This document shows positions 1 to 13,810 of a stretch of 64,000 nucleotides of DNA, in pieces. Source of the DNA: Thuidium tamariscinum (taxonomy: Eukaryota; Streptophyta; Bryopsida; Hypnales; Thuidiaceae). The translations under genes were made by a program, and so were the position numbers. Position 1 is the first letter of the stretch. Each line of letters begins with the position of its first letter. The stretch spans positions 62,001-126,000 of the forward strand of contig OX344753.2 of the NCBI GenBank assembly GCA_947034885.2. The letters run 5' to 3'. The notes under the pieces were generated by a model. The model saw only the letters and a list, made by a program, of their open reading frames with translations. It had not been told where the DNA came from and ran no database searches.

Positions 1-1449
1 CAAATTCCAAATTCATATTTACAATCAAACCCCAAATTAGCTAGGGAGGCCTTTAAACATATTCAAAAACATGACACAAAAATAGTTTTTTTTTACTTTT
101 ATCCTCAAGTAACATGAGTTTTACCTTGTTGGATCCACTTCATGGGAGGGATTTAACATCCTACCATTTTGATAGCAAGTGACATCATCTACTTTGAACA
201 AGTCAAATATTCTCACTGGAAGTCAAAGTATGATAGAAGATCTCTCCTTTCCATTCCTAATACGAAGGATGGATAGTTGCACTTCTATTCTAAAAAGGAA
301 GATTCTTTGTCAATCATTGGACAGGAAATGTCCACTTTGACATTTAAAGGTTAGAAAATAGTGGGATTTAAAAACAATGAGGAGGGTGATACATCTAGTT
401 TGGGTCATTTAAATGAGAAAGTTTGGGGCATGCTAAAACTGTGGTGCCATCTTGGACTATGGAAATTACTTGAACAGAAACTTCATTCTTGCATTGATTT
501 AGAGCTTTTTAGGTGAAAATGAATTGTGTGAGAAGCATCTAAAGTAGATGTGTGTTTTTTAGCAATATATTGCGCACTTTGACAACTTTCATTTATCTTC
601 TATTTGTCCCTCCAAAAATTCTCAAGGCCAACAATAATATGAGAGCAAGGATTGATGTGAAAAAATATTAATCTAGACACAAGATTATTTTTACAAGTTT
701 CTATTTTCCCTCCCTCTATATATAAATTGATTTAGAACTTTGCACCAAAATCATAAAGTATCAATTGACTAAGACAATTGCTGACGAGTAGACAAATTGT
801 TCTACTCTTTAAACATACCTAAATAGGTACCAATCATCTCTTCTAACACTTGAAAATGCTTGTAGTGCATGTGATGAATCTTTTTGGGTTAATTGCAAAG
901 GTTAGACATTTATTCCGATGCAAAAATCCAAATGTGAACCAATGTTTTTAATACAAGTACTCTTTGAATGCAGAGAAAGTAGTGACTAATAATATCATGT
1001 TGGTATAACTAATGGAAACATAATCTATATCAATCAAAGAAATGATTCACTAAAAGACCCACTTAACCAATATGACAATTTACAAGTCTCTTGAAAGATC
1101 ATTTCTTTATCAACATAAACTATGATTTAACTATTGAATTGAATAATATCGAAGTAGGGGAGAAACTAGACAAATTTTAGATTTATAGGAGTGAACATTC
1201 CTTTTAAAAAATAACAATTTAAAAAATATTATTGCCAAAATTGTCAAAAAGACAAGTAGTACAAATAGTAGTAAAAACCTTCAAATGGTGAATGTGGAGT
1301 AACATCTTCATGCATGGATTTTATAGTCTAATTTTTGGAAATGAATCATTGTTTTAATTTATATACACTTTGTTTTCAAGTTTAACAACTTATAATCTAT
1401 AATGGTATTGAAGTAGCTTATAATATTTGTGCTTCAATGTCAAAGTTAA
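1..1449. other. AT-rich gene-free stretch
   Basis: I see no coding region here. The first 200 bases resemble part of the long-inverted-repeat family described at 15.3-16.2 kb and 19.0-19.3 kb: a stretch ending in GGATCCACTTCATGGGAGGG followed by GATTTAAC matches the arms of those copies. The rest is unique-looking AT-rich DNA. Confidence 0.5.
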
Positions 1450-2765
1450 TTAACCCCTAAAGGACCAAGGCCTTTTTTCTATCAAAAACCTCTCAAAACT
1501 GCCATTTCTGTTGCATTCATCCAAGAAAACAAAAAAAATATATTTTTTAAAAATCTAACCGTAGGATCTTGTACTTAACTTTATTGAGATCAAGTGGTAA
1601 AAATTTCATGAAGTTTGACCGTACAGATTGGAAGATATGAGCATTCAAAGTTGGAAATACAAGTTTTTTTGAACTGTGGTTTGCAATTTCAGATGACTTT
1701 GACTGGAATTTGTATTAAAAAATTGCACTATAGACTTTGAATTTATAATTTTTTGTGTTAAGAAATTGAGTTGAGAGTCTGGGAAAAAAATTTCACACAA
1801 AAAACACTTCATTTTCATTCTTTAAAAAATTGTTAAGTAGATGTAGGTCCAAGATTGAAAGAAAAACTAAATGGTTAATAACTCTAAGATGGGATTGAAA
1901 TACAATAATCCCAATGGTGAGATTGTTCTAGAAAGTAAACATAACCTTGTCCAACAATTTTTTTTGAAAAATTGTGAAAATTGCATTCAAAAATGAATCC
2001 TATAAGTTATTTTTTCAAGAAATTGTTTAGATTGCCTGAAAAACAAAATCCGGGAACCTGCACTTCAAAAGGCCACATTTGTATGAAAAAATTTCCAAAA
2101 TGGTTGTAACTCTTTTGATTCATCCTTCAAGTCAAGTTGGCTAGATTCTTGAAAATTTTCAAATCATTTGGAATTGTACAACATGTAGGAAAAAAATAGT
2201 AAGTAAAAAGAAGTAGAAAATGATTCGAAATACTAAATTTTTAACATTTTTTATAGATTAAAAAAATGATAATTTCAATTGTTGTAATGTTATATTAAGA
2301 AATCTATACCTAATTTAGTTGTTGTTTTTCAAAAATATAAAAAATTGAATTAAGTAATGGACTTTGAAGTTTATTCAAGAGTGGACATTCTATAACTTTC
2401 CACAAACTATCTACAAACTAAAACTCCCATGACTTTCATCTCATTCATCAAAATAAAATGATTCAAACATTTTTACATATATATAAATCTAAATAACCAA
2501 TTTCAAATTTTTATTTTTATAAAATGTGATTTTTAAAGAAGTTGTTTTAGGCAGTCGACTTGCCCATCAAGCAATGAAAACTACATATTACACAATAACT
2601 TTTGAACCATGTAAACAAACATTATGGATATTGTTGGGCCTTAAAGTTATATCCTAGGAAAATGTTGTGTGAAAATTTCAAATAAAAAAAATAAAAACTC
2701 CATTTGTAGATACATTTCCAAAATTACTATGTTGCCAAAAAAAACTTTGATCTTTTAGGGGTTAA
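1450..2765 (+). mobile_element. TTAA-flanked non-autonomous DNA element, copy 1 (long subtype)
   Basis: The element begins TTAACCCCTAAAGGACCA and ends in CTTTTAGGGGTTAA, so the ends are inverted repeats of about 14-16 bp bounded by TTAA. The first 590 bp match the copies at 10,856, 30,223 and 48,009 almost base for base; the right part diverges after about 2,035 and matches instead the copies at 27,397 and (reversed) 57,093. It encodes no protein. The TTAA flank and CCC-starting ends resemble piggyBac-type elements, but no transposase is present to confirm this. Confidence 0.75.
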
Positions 2766-3959
2766 CATTGAAAACTAAAGTTTCCATGTTGCAAAAAACA
2801 AAAACTTCATATAGACTATGTTGAAAGCAACAAGGTTTTGTTTTGATGATGTTGAAGTCAACAATGGTCTACATAAATTTAGACATAAAGCTGACAATCC
2901 TTAGTGACTACTACAAGTGTTTCAATATTGTATATGTTTTTTAATTACTACTAGCATATAATATTGAAAATTGATATACTGAATTGACTTTGTTTTGTTA
3001 CAGCATTTTCACTAGCTTTTACATCTAGAAATGAAGTCTCAAAACTTATTTAGTTAGTTTTGAAAGATTTATGCGCAACATACATATATGTCTTTCTAAT
3101 TCAATCCATTTTTTGAGAACTTGATAGAACTTTTTAAAATAAAAATACATTTCTAATTCCAACATCCTAGTTTGCAAATTGCAAAGATCAATTATTGTAT
3201 ACCTTGTAATTTTAGAAATAAGATATAGATTACTAACGTAGATGGTCAAACATTGTTAAAAATCATCTTTGCATGTAATAAAACAATGATTACAATGAAA
3301 CCATTTGAAAATTATTACACTTATAGGAAATATAAGAGATTAACTTTGCAACAAAAGAAAACTATTTCATCTTATAAATGACAATTAATATTTTTATATA
3401 CAATCAAAAATAAATTTGTAGTTAAATTTTCCTCCTCTTGTTAAAAATCAAGCTAAATATAGTTATAAAGTATTGTGAGGGCAAATAGTTCTTTGTACAT
3501 AGGTAAAAACATTAGATGAAATTTGAGGGCATTGGAAGACTACGGGAATGCGATTTCTGCCATGGGAATAGGAATCCTACGTAGTTGAGACACTACCACA
3601 TAAATTTTTTCTTAAATTAAATTTTTTTTTTGGATTTTTTTTTCATATTTCAAGATCCAAATTTTATTTATTTATTTTGGGTTGATGCTAGCTTGACAGT
3701 GACTAATAAAATCAAGAACTATTCGAAAACAACCCTCTAGTGCCTTCAAATGTCATATATTGAAATGTTTTCATCTTAGGAAATAGATATAAAAATGAAA
3801 ATACAAAACTAACCATGGCAAATTATAAGCAAATTTTTACCTTAGCTTTAAGCTTAAGCACAAAGGAGACAATTGGGAGTTTTGAACCAATGGTAATGTC
3901 AACTACGTATTCTCAATCTCAAATTATTTTGAATTTTGCAAGTATATATTTTTACTATT
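2766..3959. other. AT-rich gene-free stretch with one repeat fragment
   Basis: No gene is supported. Positions about 3,480-3,665 are an inverted copy of the interior of the element at 15.7-16.2 kb: both contain the motif for 'catgtaggattcctattccca' in opposite orientation. The remainder shows no structure I can name. Confidence 0.45.
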
Positions 3960-4340
3960 GTGCTAACTAAAAGAGCATTGGTCATAACATTCAGTAGCCT
4001 TCAAAGAGGATGCCTTTCCCTCTCTAAAGGTCTCATCCCCCAAAACATCCAAATTCGGAATTAAAGTATGATAAAAAAAATATTTGTTTTGCAATTAATT
4101 CTTCTATTGTTATCTTGGCACTAGCTAGCTAAGTGAAAATTAAGTATCATTTGACAAATTTGACATGCTTGTAACCATGGCACTTGCTTAGCTAAGTGAA
4201 AATTATCATTTGACAATTTCAACATGCCTAGAATACATATCAGTAGTTATTGATTTTGGTATGGAATATTCGACACCATTTCGTTGAATGGGAGGCAATC
4301 AACCTCACTGCTACAGAATGTTATGGCACTTTTCAATAAA
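3960..4340 (+). repeat. Diverged repeat related to 13.2-13.8 kb and 60.7-60.9 kb, with internal duplication
   Basis: The segment shares ordered motifs with 13,230-13,790: a pyrimidine-rich stretch, then a GGAATATTCNACACC motif, then a tail GAATGTTATG. Inside it, 4,114-4,170 and 4,177-4,230 are a near-identical tandem duplication built on 'gctaagtgaaaatt' and 'atcatttgacaa'. No coding capacity. At the right edge, about 4,338, a sequence like the left end of the TTAA family (ACCCCAAAGGACCAAG) appears without its TTAA. Confidence 0.4.
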
Positions 4341-5047
4341 ACCCCAAAGGACCAAGTATTTTAAATCGTAGAGTGCCTAAATCAATTGAAAATTTATGAA
4401 AATAGAATAAATTAGTGCAATAGAAAAACAGTCCATTTATATCCTAACAATAGTCAAAATAGTTTTGATACTAGTTCAAGGTGATTTTATACATAGAAAA
4501 TAAAAATAACAAATAAAAATACAAAATTAACTATTACAAAAAGAAAAAAATCTTTACTATGACCTTCAACCTATATAAATTCTCTTCAGCCATTGAAGGT
4601 CTAAGATCAAATTATTTTGAAATTTTGAGTTATGCTCTTCTAATAACAACTCATAGTCTCTGAACAATTTTCTTTCTATTCATAAAAGTCTAAAAAATTA
4701 ATGGAAGTAGGATTAATCAATGTAATGAATTTACAATCCCATTCATGTCCTAGCCGTACAAAAAATTATGAAAAATAAAAGTGATTTATAAAAAGTAAAA
4801 TAACAAAATGAAAACCAATGAATGAAATGAAATGAAAAAAAATTTAACAACAATTTATGGCTTTGGTCTTATGTATGGCTAGAGGCTACAAAAAATGTTT
4901 TAGATCTTCTATTTAGGTTATATTTTCTATGAATTATTTTAATGAGTCAATCTTTCTTTAATTTTTTTTGTATTATAGATAATTCAAATTTAACATTGTT
5001 TATGCATTGGCCTACTAGAGTGAGAGATTGAAGATTCTAATTTGTTA
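4341..5047. other. AT-rich gene-free stretch
   Basis: No gene, RNA or clear repeat boundary is visible apart from the possible TTAA-family end at its left edge. Confidence 0.5.
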
Positions 5048-5620
5048 TATAACCCCTAAAGGACCAAATGGTCGTTGGATCACCAATTGAAAATTGAATT
5101 CCTATTAAAGTTAATTTGAATGGACCTCACTTTATAACTTTTATACAAGTTGTGGACATTTACTCCATTGGTGAGAATATGCTTCCTCTTCCAAATGAGT
5201 CCTCAAATAAAAAAAATTGTCTTTTTGATTTCTTAAAGCAAGCTAGACAACTTCACAAAGCATGTCAAAAATTACTTTTCTACCTTTGAAATTTGATAGA
5301 TAATATATTATAGAATACATTTGTACCACTTGGAATACAAAAATCTCATTGTAGGAAGAATTACAAATTGTTGGCCTAGTCAAATAGGATTAGATAAAAA
5401 AAAAATTCCAAATTCAAATACTATAATCTTTTGATCCATGTAGTCAAATTTTTGAATTTCTACACATTTCTATAATAGTCAAACAAATTTGTATGATTGA
5501 ATTTCATAAAAGAACTTCTTTTTTCTCACTATTGCACCAACCAAGCAAACAATTGTTTTTTACATTGTTTTGTACAAATTTTACTTGAAAGGTGCCCAGA
5601 TCCTATAGGAATTCAAATTT
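5048..5620 (+). mobile_element. TTAA-family element, degenerate copy (short subtype)
   Basis: The left end reads ATAACCCCTAAAGGACCA. The interior tracks that of the better preserved copy at 58,282-58,845 in order (the 'ataatcttttgatccatgtag' region against 'tataatctttcaatatgtg'). The right end is not clear, so the end coordinate is an estimate. No coding. Confidence 0.45.
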
Positions 5621-6019
5621 AAAAACTAGTATTTTATTATTATGAAAACAAATAAATTATGAATTTGGACTACCAATAAAGATTGATTTATGATTGTGGA
5701 ATTTTAAAATGTTCTAATTTTTCAATTTTCAATTCTTCACTACTACAAATGCTCTTGTAAACATATAATTTGTAAGTTATAAATTCTATATTTATATTTA
5801 TTATTCACTAGTTTTATTTTGAAAGTTTGAAAATTTTATAAATTTTAACTTTTTTAATAAAAATGTTACTTAAAAATGTTTCAAAATTTCTAAGCTATTA
5901 AAATATGAATTTGTAAAGAAATCTTGAAAGAAATGAAGTGACAAAATTGCCAATAGAAGATAATTTAATCTAGTTGGACAAAATTTAGATGAAGGTATGC
6001 TCAAATGCATTCTTGATGA
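5621..6019. other. AT-rich gene-free stretch
   Basis: Nothing recognisable. The short open frame here is on AT-rich noncoding DNA and has no family features. Confidence 0.5.
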
Positions 6020-6690
6020 TGCAATAAAGTTCAAAGGACTACATAGGTGACACATTATTAGTAGATGTAATAAGAACTAATTACACAAATTTGAAATAGC
6101 TATCATTGTAAAGTGATATTACTTATTGCCAAAACAAAGTTCAAAGGACCACATACATATTGCTCTATAAATGTAATTACGTAGATATAAAAAGGGCAAA
6201 TAAAGCATTTGAACTAATTTGACTAATTTGAAATGGCAACCACTATAAAGAGATCCCATATTGAGCCAAGACAAGGACCAAAGGACCAAAGTCCTATTGC
6301 TTCACAAATGTAAATCAGTATCAAGATATAAAGACGGGCAAAGCATTTGAGTTAATTGAGTGAATTTGAAATGGCTACTATCACAAAAATGGATTTTGCA
6401 TTTTAGCCAAGGAAAAGTTTTAAGGACCACATACCTATAGCATTACCAAATGAAATGAAGTGTCTTGATACAAAAGGGACACAAAACATTTGAATTAATT
6501 GTGAAAACTTGAAATGGACATTCTAATAAAGAGATTCAATATTATGACAAAGGTATAGTCCAAAAGCCTAGAAACATATGAAATTACAAATCTCATTAAA
6601 TATAGTAATATAAAAGGTCAAGCAAAGCATTTTGATCAAATGAAGCAAATTTGAAATAGTTATCATAATAAAAGGATCCTATACTATAGA
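6020..6690 (+). repeat. Tandem array, about 140-bp unit, five diverged copies
   Basis: The phrase TTGAAATGG or TTGAAATAG recurs at about 6,091, 6,228, 6,366, 6,509 and 6,651, giving spacings of 137-143 bp. Each unit also holds 'aaaggaccacata'-like and 'gcaaagcatttga'-like segments in the same order. Copies are perhaps 65-75% alike by eye. This is satellite-like rather than coding. Confidence 0.7.
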
Positions 6691-6848
6691 CAACAAGATT
6701 GTAGACACAAAGACATACTTAATCAAAGTCAAACATGGCGTGCAATAAATGGTTGTCTATATTTGGTACTACACTTGGTACTAGTGTCTTGGGGCCACAT
6801 ATAAATTTGTACATATATTCATAATTGTCTTTATATAGATGTATAGAT

Positions 6849-6892
6849 GTGTGTGTGTCTCTCTCTCTCTCTCTCTCTCCCTCTCTCTCTCC
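6849..6892 (+). repeat. GT/CT microsatellite
   Basis: A short (GT)n run passes directly into a (CT)n run of about 40 bases with one C insertion. Confidence 0.95.
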
Positions 6893-8420
6893 TGTCCAAT
6901 TGGAATTTTCTTAAAAAGAAATTCTCATGGTACAAACTGACAAAACTCACATCCAACAAGTACCAAGACAAATATAGTCTAACACTTGGATATAACTAAA
7001 CGATGTAAGACCTCAAGAAGAAGGTATCAGCAAGGATTGAACAATAATTGCTGGGGGGACAAAAAATGACAGACTACCGCAGACAAATTAAGGAATAAAG
7101 ATGTCTGAGGGTACCATGACAAGAATGGAAGTACAAAACTGATGTTGGTCAGGACCAGCTAAGTCAGGAAGTATGTTCCTAATTACGAAGGAGCGTCATT
7201 TTTTTTAAAAAAGACCCCAAGTAAATTTAAGGTGCAGTAGAATAGCTATGAAGCTAACTGAACACCTGGAAATGTACCACAGAGAACTAGATGGAGAAAT
7301 GAATGCCGCCATTTGGAGGCAGAGTTGCAAACAACAACCTAATAACTGAGATGAAGTTTAATGAGAAGCTGAACTCAAGACAACTTCTCTCTAGCTAACG
7401 TTCCTGTGAGTAACGGGGAGCCTGCGGTAGCTAAGTTTGATGCAAGATCGGTAGCAAACTTGCAAGCAGGGTGTTACAGAAGAGTGAAAGGATCGGAGCC
7501 CATAGGTTCTTGATATCACGTACTGTAGCAGTGACTTTCTTGAGGCATCGACATGGGTGAAAAGGTCAGATAGAGATGGATAGAGGACATAATGCATGCG
7601 TTCTTAGGTTCTTACTAATGGATCAATCTAGCTAGTGATTGCGAAAAGGATAACAACTGGTCGTTGTGCTGAAGACACCTTGCATACGTCATGATTATAA
7701 CTAATGTTCTGGTTGTGGCATGGGTGCAGGTGAGGCACAGACCCTCAATTGCTAGTTTTTGCAGATCCAGCAGGAAGAAGCTCACGTTGAACTCATGATG
7801 GGAAATCTTGCCCATCAATCACGTTGGTTCACTTGGTTGATCAATTTCTCATTATGGAAGTTCCTATTAGTAGGAAAAGAGATGTTTAGTCTTGAAATTA
7901 GTATGCATGCAACTTCAAGAGCAATGCGATAATGCTAGGAAAATAACTGGTATAGGAGCATAAGCGATTGACTAGTATGTAGCTTGAGAGTCAAGCATAT
8001 TAGGTCAAAATGAGGGGTAATCAAAAGGCTGATCAGTCCTGCATGAGACCACGAGAGTAGCAGGATAAAAGGTAAACAGGAGCTTTGTGAACAAGGTTCA
8101 CAGTTAAGTGATCGTACGTAAGCAAGTAATAGGAGCATGAATATTGACTCCTAATGGGATTAGCATAACACTCACAGTGTTAGGCGAGATCAATTGTAAT
8201 GAGATAAATCTGCAAACTATCCCTCGATCAATTCTAATCAGGAAAATCGATGTGGAAAGCAAATCGACATAGTAGATCAGATGACGTGAAAACGCTTGAC
8301 AAATGCTGGAACATGGATGTCGTTCAAAAATGAATAGAAACTACCCTGACGGGGTGGTGACTCATCTTCTCTCTGCATCTCTATATTTCTACACAAATAT
8401 AGCGTTTGTATTTGTATTCT
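6893..8420. other. Compositionally distinct gene-free island
   Basis: This stretch is visibly richer in G+C and in balanced codon-like sequence than its flanks, and it starts right after the microsatellite. All frames carry frequent stops; the longest frames are under 70 residues and show no family motif. It may be an old mobile-element body or transcribed noncoding DNA; I cannot assign it. Confidence 0.4.
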
Positions 8421-10855
8421 TGGTCAATTTCTGAAGATGAATTGTTAAAAGATAAATTTGTGGACCTCATTTTTTAGGGAGCTATTACATACCAATTTTC
8501 AATACCTAGTCCATTTTCAAAAATAGCTTGGCTAGCATTTTTTAGGGGATAGTAAGTGAAAAGATGGATAAAAAATAAGTGGAGGTGCCAAATCATGAAG
8601 CTTCTGCATCTTGCTTTAAAATTTCACAACTTTGTGACGTTTACAATAATTAAAGTTTAAATTCACTTGAAGATTAACAAATAGAATTTATATAAATAGT
8701 ATAATTCATTGCATAAAATTTGGTATTTAAGTCTCTTGAAAATCAAGCTTTCAATTATTGAATGAATGCCAATATGTTCTATATGCAAGGAAATATTTAT
8801 TCATCAAAATATTTGTAAATTTTATATTGATTTTCGAACATAAAAATAGTTGAATTTTTTTAACTTAAAATTTTTTAAATATCACTTTTTATATACTAAA
8901 CATTTGAATTTAGAATAATGGCTCTTCAAAGATCACTTCAAAAAATCACTAGGGCTCCATTGCTCTCCGCACTAAGAATGGCCCTTAAATGAAGGTTTTT
9001 AGGTCCCTATTGCTAAATCATGAGACATTAGCAATGGAAATTTTCTCATAGATATTTGGGTGCTGAAAGTGTAATCAATAATATTGTCTTTGAAGAATTA
9101 CGAGTGATTGCACAAAAGACCTATACTATTTGTTGCATTTTGCAATAGTACTCCTGGCTTTTTCTGGAGTACTATTAAATTAGAAAAATAATTTTTAAAT
9201 TAAAAAAATATATAACTTATGTATACACCTTTCCCGACACCTTTAAGACAAAGGTACCTACAAAAGGAATTGTATAGGAAAATTTTCTAAGTAGGAGAAC
9301 TTGAAAAGTGTCAAACCTCAAGAGAATACATACCTTCACATTTTAATTAGGCAAAAATAGTAGAAATAAGTAAATAAAAAAATAAAAAGTCTACATTTGC
9401 AACAAATTTATGAAGATTGTCATTCACCAAATAAACTCACCAAAATATCATTTTGTATGTTTCAAAATACAAGCAGAATGAAGCTCACTTTGTAGACTTC
9501 CACACCACATAAAATTAACTATTTTCAAGAATCCTTCCTTGTAAAGCTAGAAGTCTACTAGAAGACCATTTCATCCAAAGTTCATCTAAAAATCATTAAA
9601 AGAAAGGTAAACCTTAGTACTAAAAAACTCAAAATTGTCATATGTAACATTCAATCACTAGTACTATTTTTATATTTTTGAAAAAATTATTCAAGGTGTA
9701 TGATAGTCATGAGTACCTATTCTAGAAATCTTGAGTCATTTGGAGCGAAAATGAAAAAGTTATGGTCAAAAAATAGATCAATTTGAAACACATGACGGAA
9801 AATAGTACAAGTCTTTCATGCAATTGTCCTACATGAACCTTTGATTATCACTTTGTATCCTTGTCTCTATAGTTTGGTATCATACAATAGAATTGAAGTG
9901 TTTTCCTTGAAGATTCAACTTTAGAATCTACTTTTTAATGACTGGAAGCCACAATAAATTTAATCGGATGAAGCTAGCATAAAAACAATGAAAATTTGAA
10001 GTCATGACTTAAATAATGAAGTTTAAATGAAAAAATGATTTGTGAGAATTTTTATACAATTTTTTTAAAACTATTCACCTAAACTATGTATCTAAAATGG
10101 ACAAATTAAAACTTTAGGATATTGTTTTCAAATTTGATTGATACTTTATGTAGTATAAAATTATTTATATGCCTATCATTCCATCTTCTAGACTCATCAA
10201 TCTTAAAAAAACATAATTACTTATCATCAGTTATATTTGAAAAAATGACTCTTGAAAAATCACTTCAAAAACTAATTACAAATTACCACTTGAGAATATA
10301 GAATTAAATTTTCATTGTAAGGTCATTAGCTATAGATTTACAACCAATTAAAGAAATTATTTATATTTATATTTTCTAATTTTATTAGTAAATATTGAGT
10401 AAGCTGCCGACAATGGACATACATTATAGATTATAATTTCAATACTTTTTTTTGAAATTAATCAATGAATCATTTTTCTAAACTTCACTTGAACTTCACT
10501 TTTTGTAGAATTTAGACTATCTTCTTATCTTTAACAAGTTCTAGAAATATGTCCATTAAAAATTCAAAACCATATTTTGAAATGACCAAAAGAAGATTTT
10601 AAAATCACTTTTATTACTTATTAATTGGAATTAAATAAGTAACTTGTCTATGGTGTGATTTATAAATCTTAAGTTAGATCAAATTTAAAAATATAGTTGA
10701 CTATGTGAATTTTACAGGGATTTGAATGTAAATCCTTTAAAATTGCGATTTTCATTTGATAAATAAGCATACATACATTAGTAAAATGTTGAATCAAAAA
10801 TCATACTAGCATGATTGGAATGTGGTGTATTGAAAAATTGACAAATAAATGAAAT
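8421..10855. other. AT-rich gene-free stretch
   Basis: No gene or RNA is supported. Around 9,660-9,840 the sequence contains a 'gaaaaagttatggtcaaaa' phrase like the 'ataactttt' modules in the TTAA elements, but without element ends. Confidence 0.5.
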
Positions 10856-11785
10856 TTAACCCCTAAAGGACCAAGGCCTTTTTTCTGTCAAAAACCTCTC
10901 AAAACTGCCATTTCTGTTGCATTCATCCAAGAAAACAAAAAAAATATTTTTTTAAGAATCTAACCGTAGGATCTTGTACTTAACTTTATTGAGATCAAGT
11001 GGTAAAAATTTCATGAAGTTTGACCGTACAGATTGGAAGATATGAGCATTCAAAGTTGGAAATACAAGTTTTTTTGAACTGTGGTTTGCAATTTCAGATG
11101 ACTTTGACTGGAATTTGTATTAAAAAATTGCACTATAGACTTTGAATTTATAATTTTTTGTGTTAAGAAGTTGAGTTGAGAGTCTGGGAAAAAAATTTCA
11201 CACAAAAAACACTTCATTTTCATTCTTTAAAAAATTGTTAAGTAGATGTAGGTCCAAGATTGAAAGAAAAACTAAATGGTTAATAACTCTAAGATGGGAT
11301 TGAAATACAATAATTCCAATGGTGAGATTGTTCTAGAAAGTAAACATAACCTTGTCCAACAATTTTTTTTGAAAAATTGTGAAAATTGCATTCAAAAATG
11401 AATCCTATAAGTTATTTTTTCAAGAAATTGTTTAGATTGCCCAAAAAACAAGATTGTCCATAACTTTCTCATTATAAGTCCAAATAGAGTGAATCAAAGC
11501 TTCACATGTAGGAAAAAATATATTATTTTAGAAAAAAAATTTAAAAAATTAAATTTTGACATTTTGCAAAATAAAATTCTGCCCGCCGAATGAAAATTTG
11601 GGCTTTTTGTGGTATAACTTTTGCTCCCGGTTACCAAATGAAATAAAAATTACATTCCCATGAAGCTAATCAGTTTTCCTATCTTATGAGAAATTTTCAA
11701 AAAGATTCATTAAAAATTGAGGTCTACGGAACCTGCCCGAACTCCAAATTGTCCCCCGAGGGGACAACAGTCCTTTAGGGGTTAA
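10856..11785 (+). mobile_element. TTAA-flanked non-autonomous DNA element, copy 2 (reference-like)
   Basis: This 930-bp copy starts TTAACCCCTAAAGGACCA and ends GTCCTTTAGGGGTTAA, an inverted repeat of 16 bp including TTAA. It is nearly identical over its length to the copies at 30,223 and 48,009, which indicates fairly recent spread. There is no coding capacity. The interior holds modules built around 'ataactttctcattataag' and 'gtataacttttgctcccgg'. Confidence 0.85.
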
Positions 11786-13229
11786 ATAAAAGGTAATCTA
11801 ATAAATAAAATTATGAAAGATAATTATAAATTTAGTATAATGAATTTATATTTTATGTGATATTTGATCTATATGGGCATACATTGACAAAATTTAGAGG
11901 AAAATTACATCAATCAAAAGATAAATTTGTTTATGCGTGTACTCATTTGAACTAAATTATCAAAACTCAAATGACCTCATAAAAGCATTGATACTTTACA
12001 CCATTAAATTTATACTATATCAATCTAAAACATACATGCATCTTTAAGAGATCATTGTATATGTCCTTTGTTTTGAAAATGAAGTTGTTTTAAACATGTG
12101 AAAACTCTTGAAAAGTCTTATCATATAAAAATAGTTTGTGATTAATTTTTTTTACACATTTGATATATCATTTATAAAATATTATAATGAATATTTTTAA
12201 TTTTCTTTATCATAGTTTATCAATTTTTGATAATCTCCTTAAAACTTATATTACATTCTTCTCAATAATAATTACTAGTTCAACTAAAAATTAGTAATCT
12301 TCTACCAACTAAAAATTAGTTAATCTTGAAGAGGGATGTTGTTATGAAGTTTTTAATAATTACATTATTTTTTATATTTCTACTAAATTCTTTTTTATCT
12401 TTAATACTCTAATTACATTATAAATTTTTGGGACCGATAATTCAACAAGAAAATTTTTATTTAAAATTTCAAGAAACAACTTCTTTGTTGCACAATGTTG
12501 TTACATTCATGTGGTTTATAAATTTTGGAAAAAAAAACGATTAAAAAAGTATCCAAATTTTACTATATATCACTTAGGAGTGACTTGTAAGACTTTTGTG
12601 CTATTTTAGGAGATCAATCAAATTTGGAATTCACTACTTATGTCTTGATATAAGGCAAATTTAAGTTGATACACCCTCCATTCAATTGGTAAAATTAAAG
12701 CCTATCAATTCCATTTCTTCATTGTCATTGTCATTTGTGTAAGAAGTGCATCTTGTTCATTTCAAGATCAATCAAAAAATTACAAAAAATAGAAGATACA
12801 TAATACAATCTATGGAAATTTAAATATAGAAGTTTTAAAAGCCAAAAATAACAATCAATTCAACCCCTAAGCTTTCTCAAAGTCTATAATTTGAATGATG
12901 ATTTGAGTATTTTGGGGTAATATTTTGTCTTGAGTACTTTATTATTGATCCAAAGTAATTCTTGAATCTTTCAAAACTAGACTTTTCTATAAGACTAATT
13001 TGGTGGGTAAAACAATATTAAAATTGTACCAACATAACAACAATATATTAATTAAAAAAAATTGGTCATGATAAGGTTAATTTGATCAAATGTTTTTGCA
13101 AAAGCTTTTGCCTTGAGCATATAGTAACTCTACACCTAAAATGGACCACTCCTTCATATCAACCCCTACTTTTTTAAATGGAAAAATGGATACATATAAT
13201 ATTCAAAATGGTGTGCATTATAAAGACAA
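11786..13229. other. AT-rich gene-free stretch
   Basis: No gene is supported. A TTCAACCCCTAAG at about 12,858 resembles a mutated left end of the TTAA family, with no matching right end. Confidence 0.5.
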
Positions 13230-13810
13230 GTGCAAGTGGAATTGGGGGCCATTTTGAGTAGTGTGCAATGCTATTTATAGTATTATAAATAGCAATCAAT
13301 AGCTTTTACACAAGGTTGCCTTTTCCCTTCAAACATCTTGATCTCCAAAATTCATCTACTATATTCCTAACACACTACAATACCAATTGGCTTAATTTAG
13401 TGAGCCCCAAATTAAATTAACACCATATTCATTAAACAATATTCATAGTTGAATTTTAGTTCATATGATGTGTAGATTGATGTGATCTACCAATTGTTTG
13501 TTGCCATGTCGTTGTCTTATCTCCTTTCATCAAGTCAAGAACAAATTGGATTATCAATATTTACCTTGCCACCAATTACATTTTCAACATTGGCTTGGTC
13601 TCTTCACTTTGACAATTTATGACACATGTTTCATTAGCTACTAATAGTGTGGAATATTCCACACCGTTCCATTCGCTAAACGAAATGATGTGGAATTTAC
13701 CACATCATTATCTCCAAGCAAGGACAATTATATCCCCCACTATTGAGTGTTATGTGGTAGTTGCAACCATACAAGTGGTCAACATTCGAGAAACTTTGTG
13801 TTGTTTTGAC
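13230..13810 (+). repeat. Diverged repeat with TATA-like hairpin
   Basis: This shares ordered motifs with 3,960-4,340 and 60,690-60,910 (GTGTGGAATATTCCACACC at about 13,650). A perfect 10-bp inverted repeat GCTATTTATA/TATAAATAGC lies at about 13,269-13,292 and contains a consensus TATAAATAG. A 67-codon open frame here has no recognisable features. Confidence 0.4.

Noticed and set aside
6020..6690. CRISPR-like array
   Set aside because: Repeats are about 140 bp, contiguous and diverged, with no short identical repeats separated by spacers.
13269..13292. TATAAATAG as a functional promoter
   Set aside because: The motif is part of a perfect hairpin in a repeat, and no credible gene follows it.
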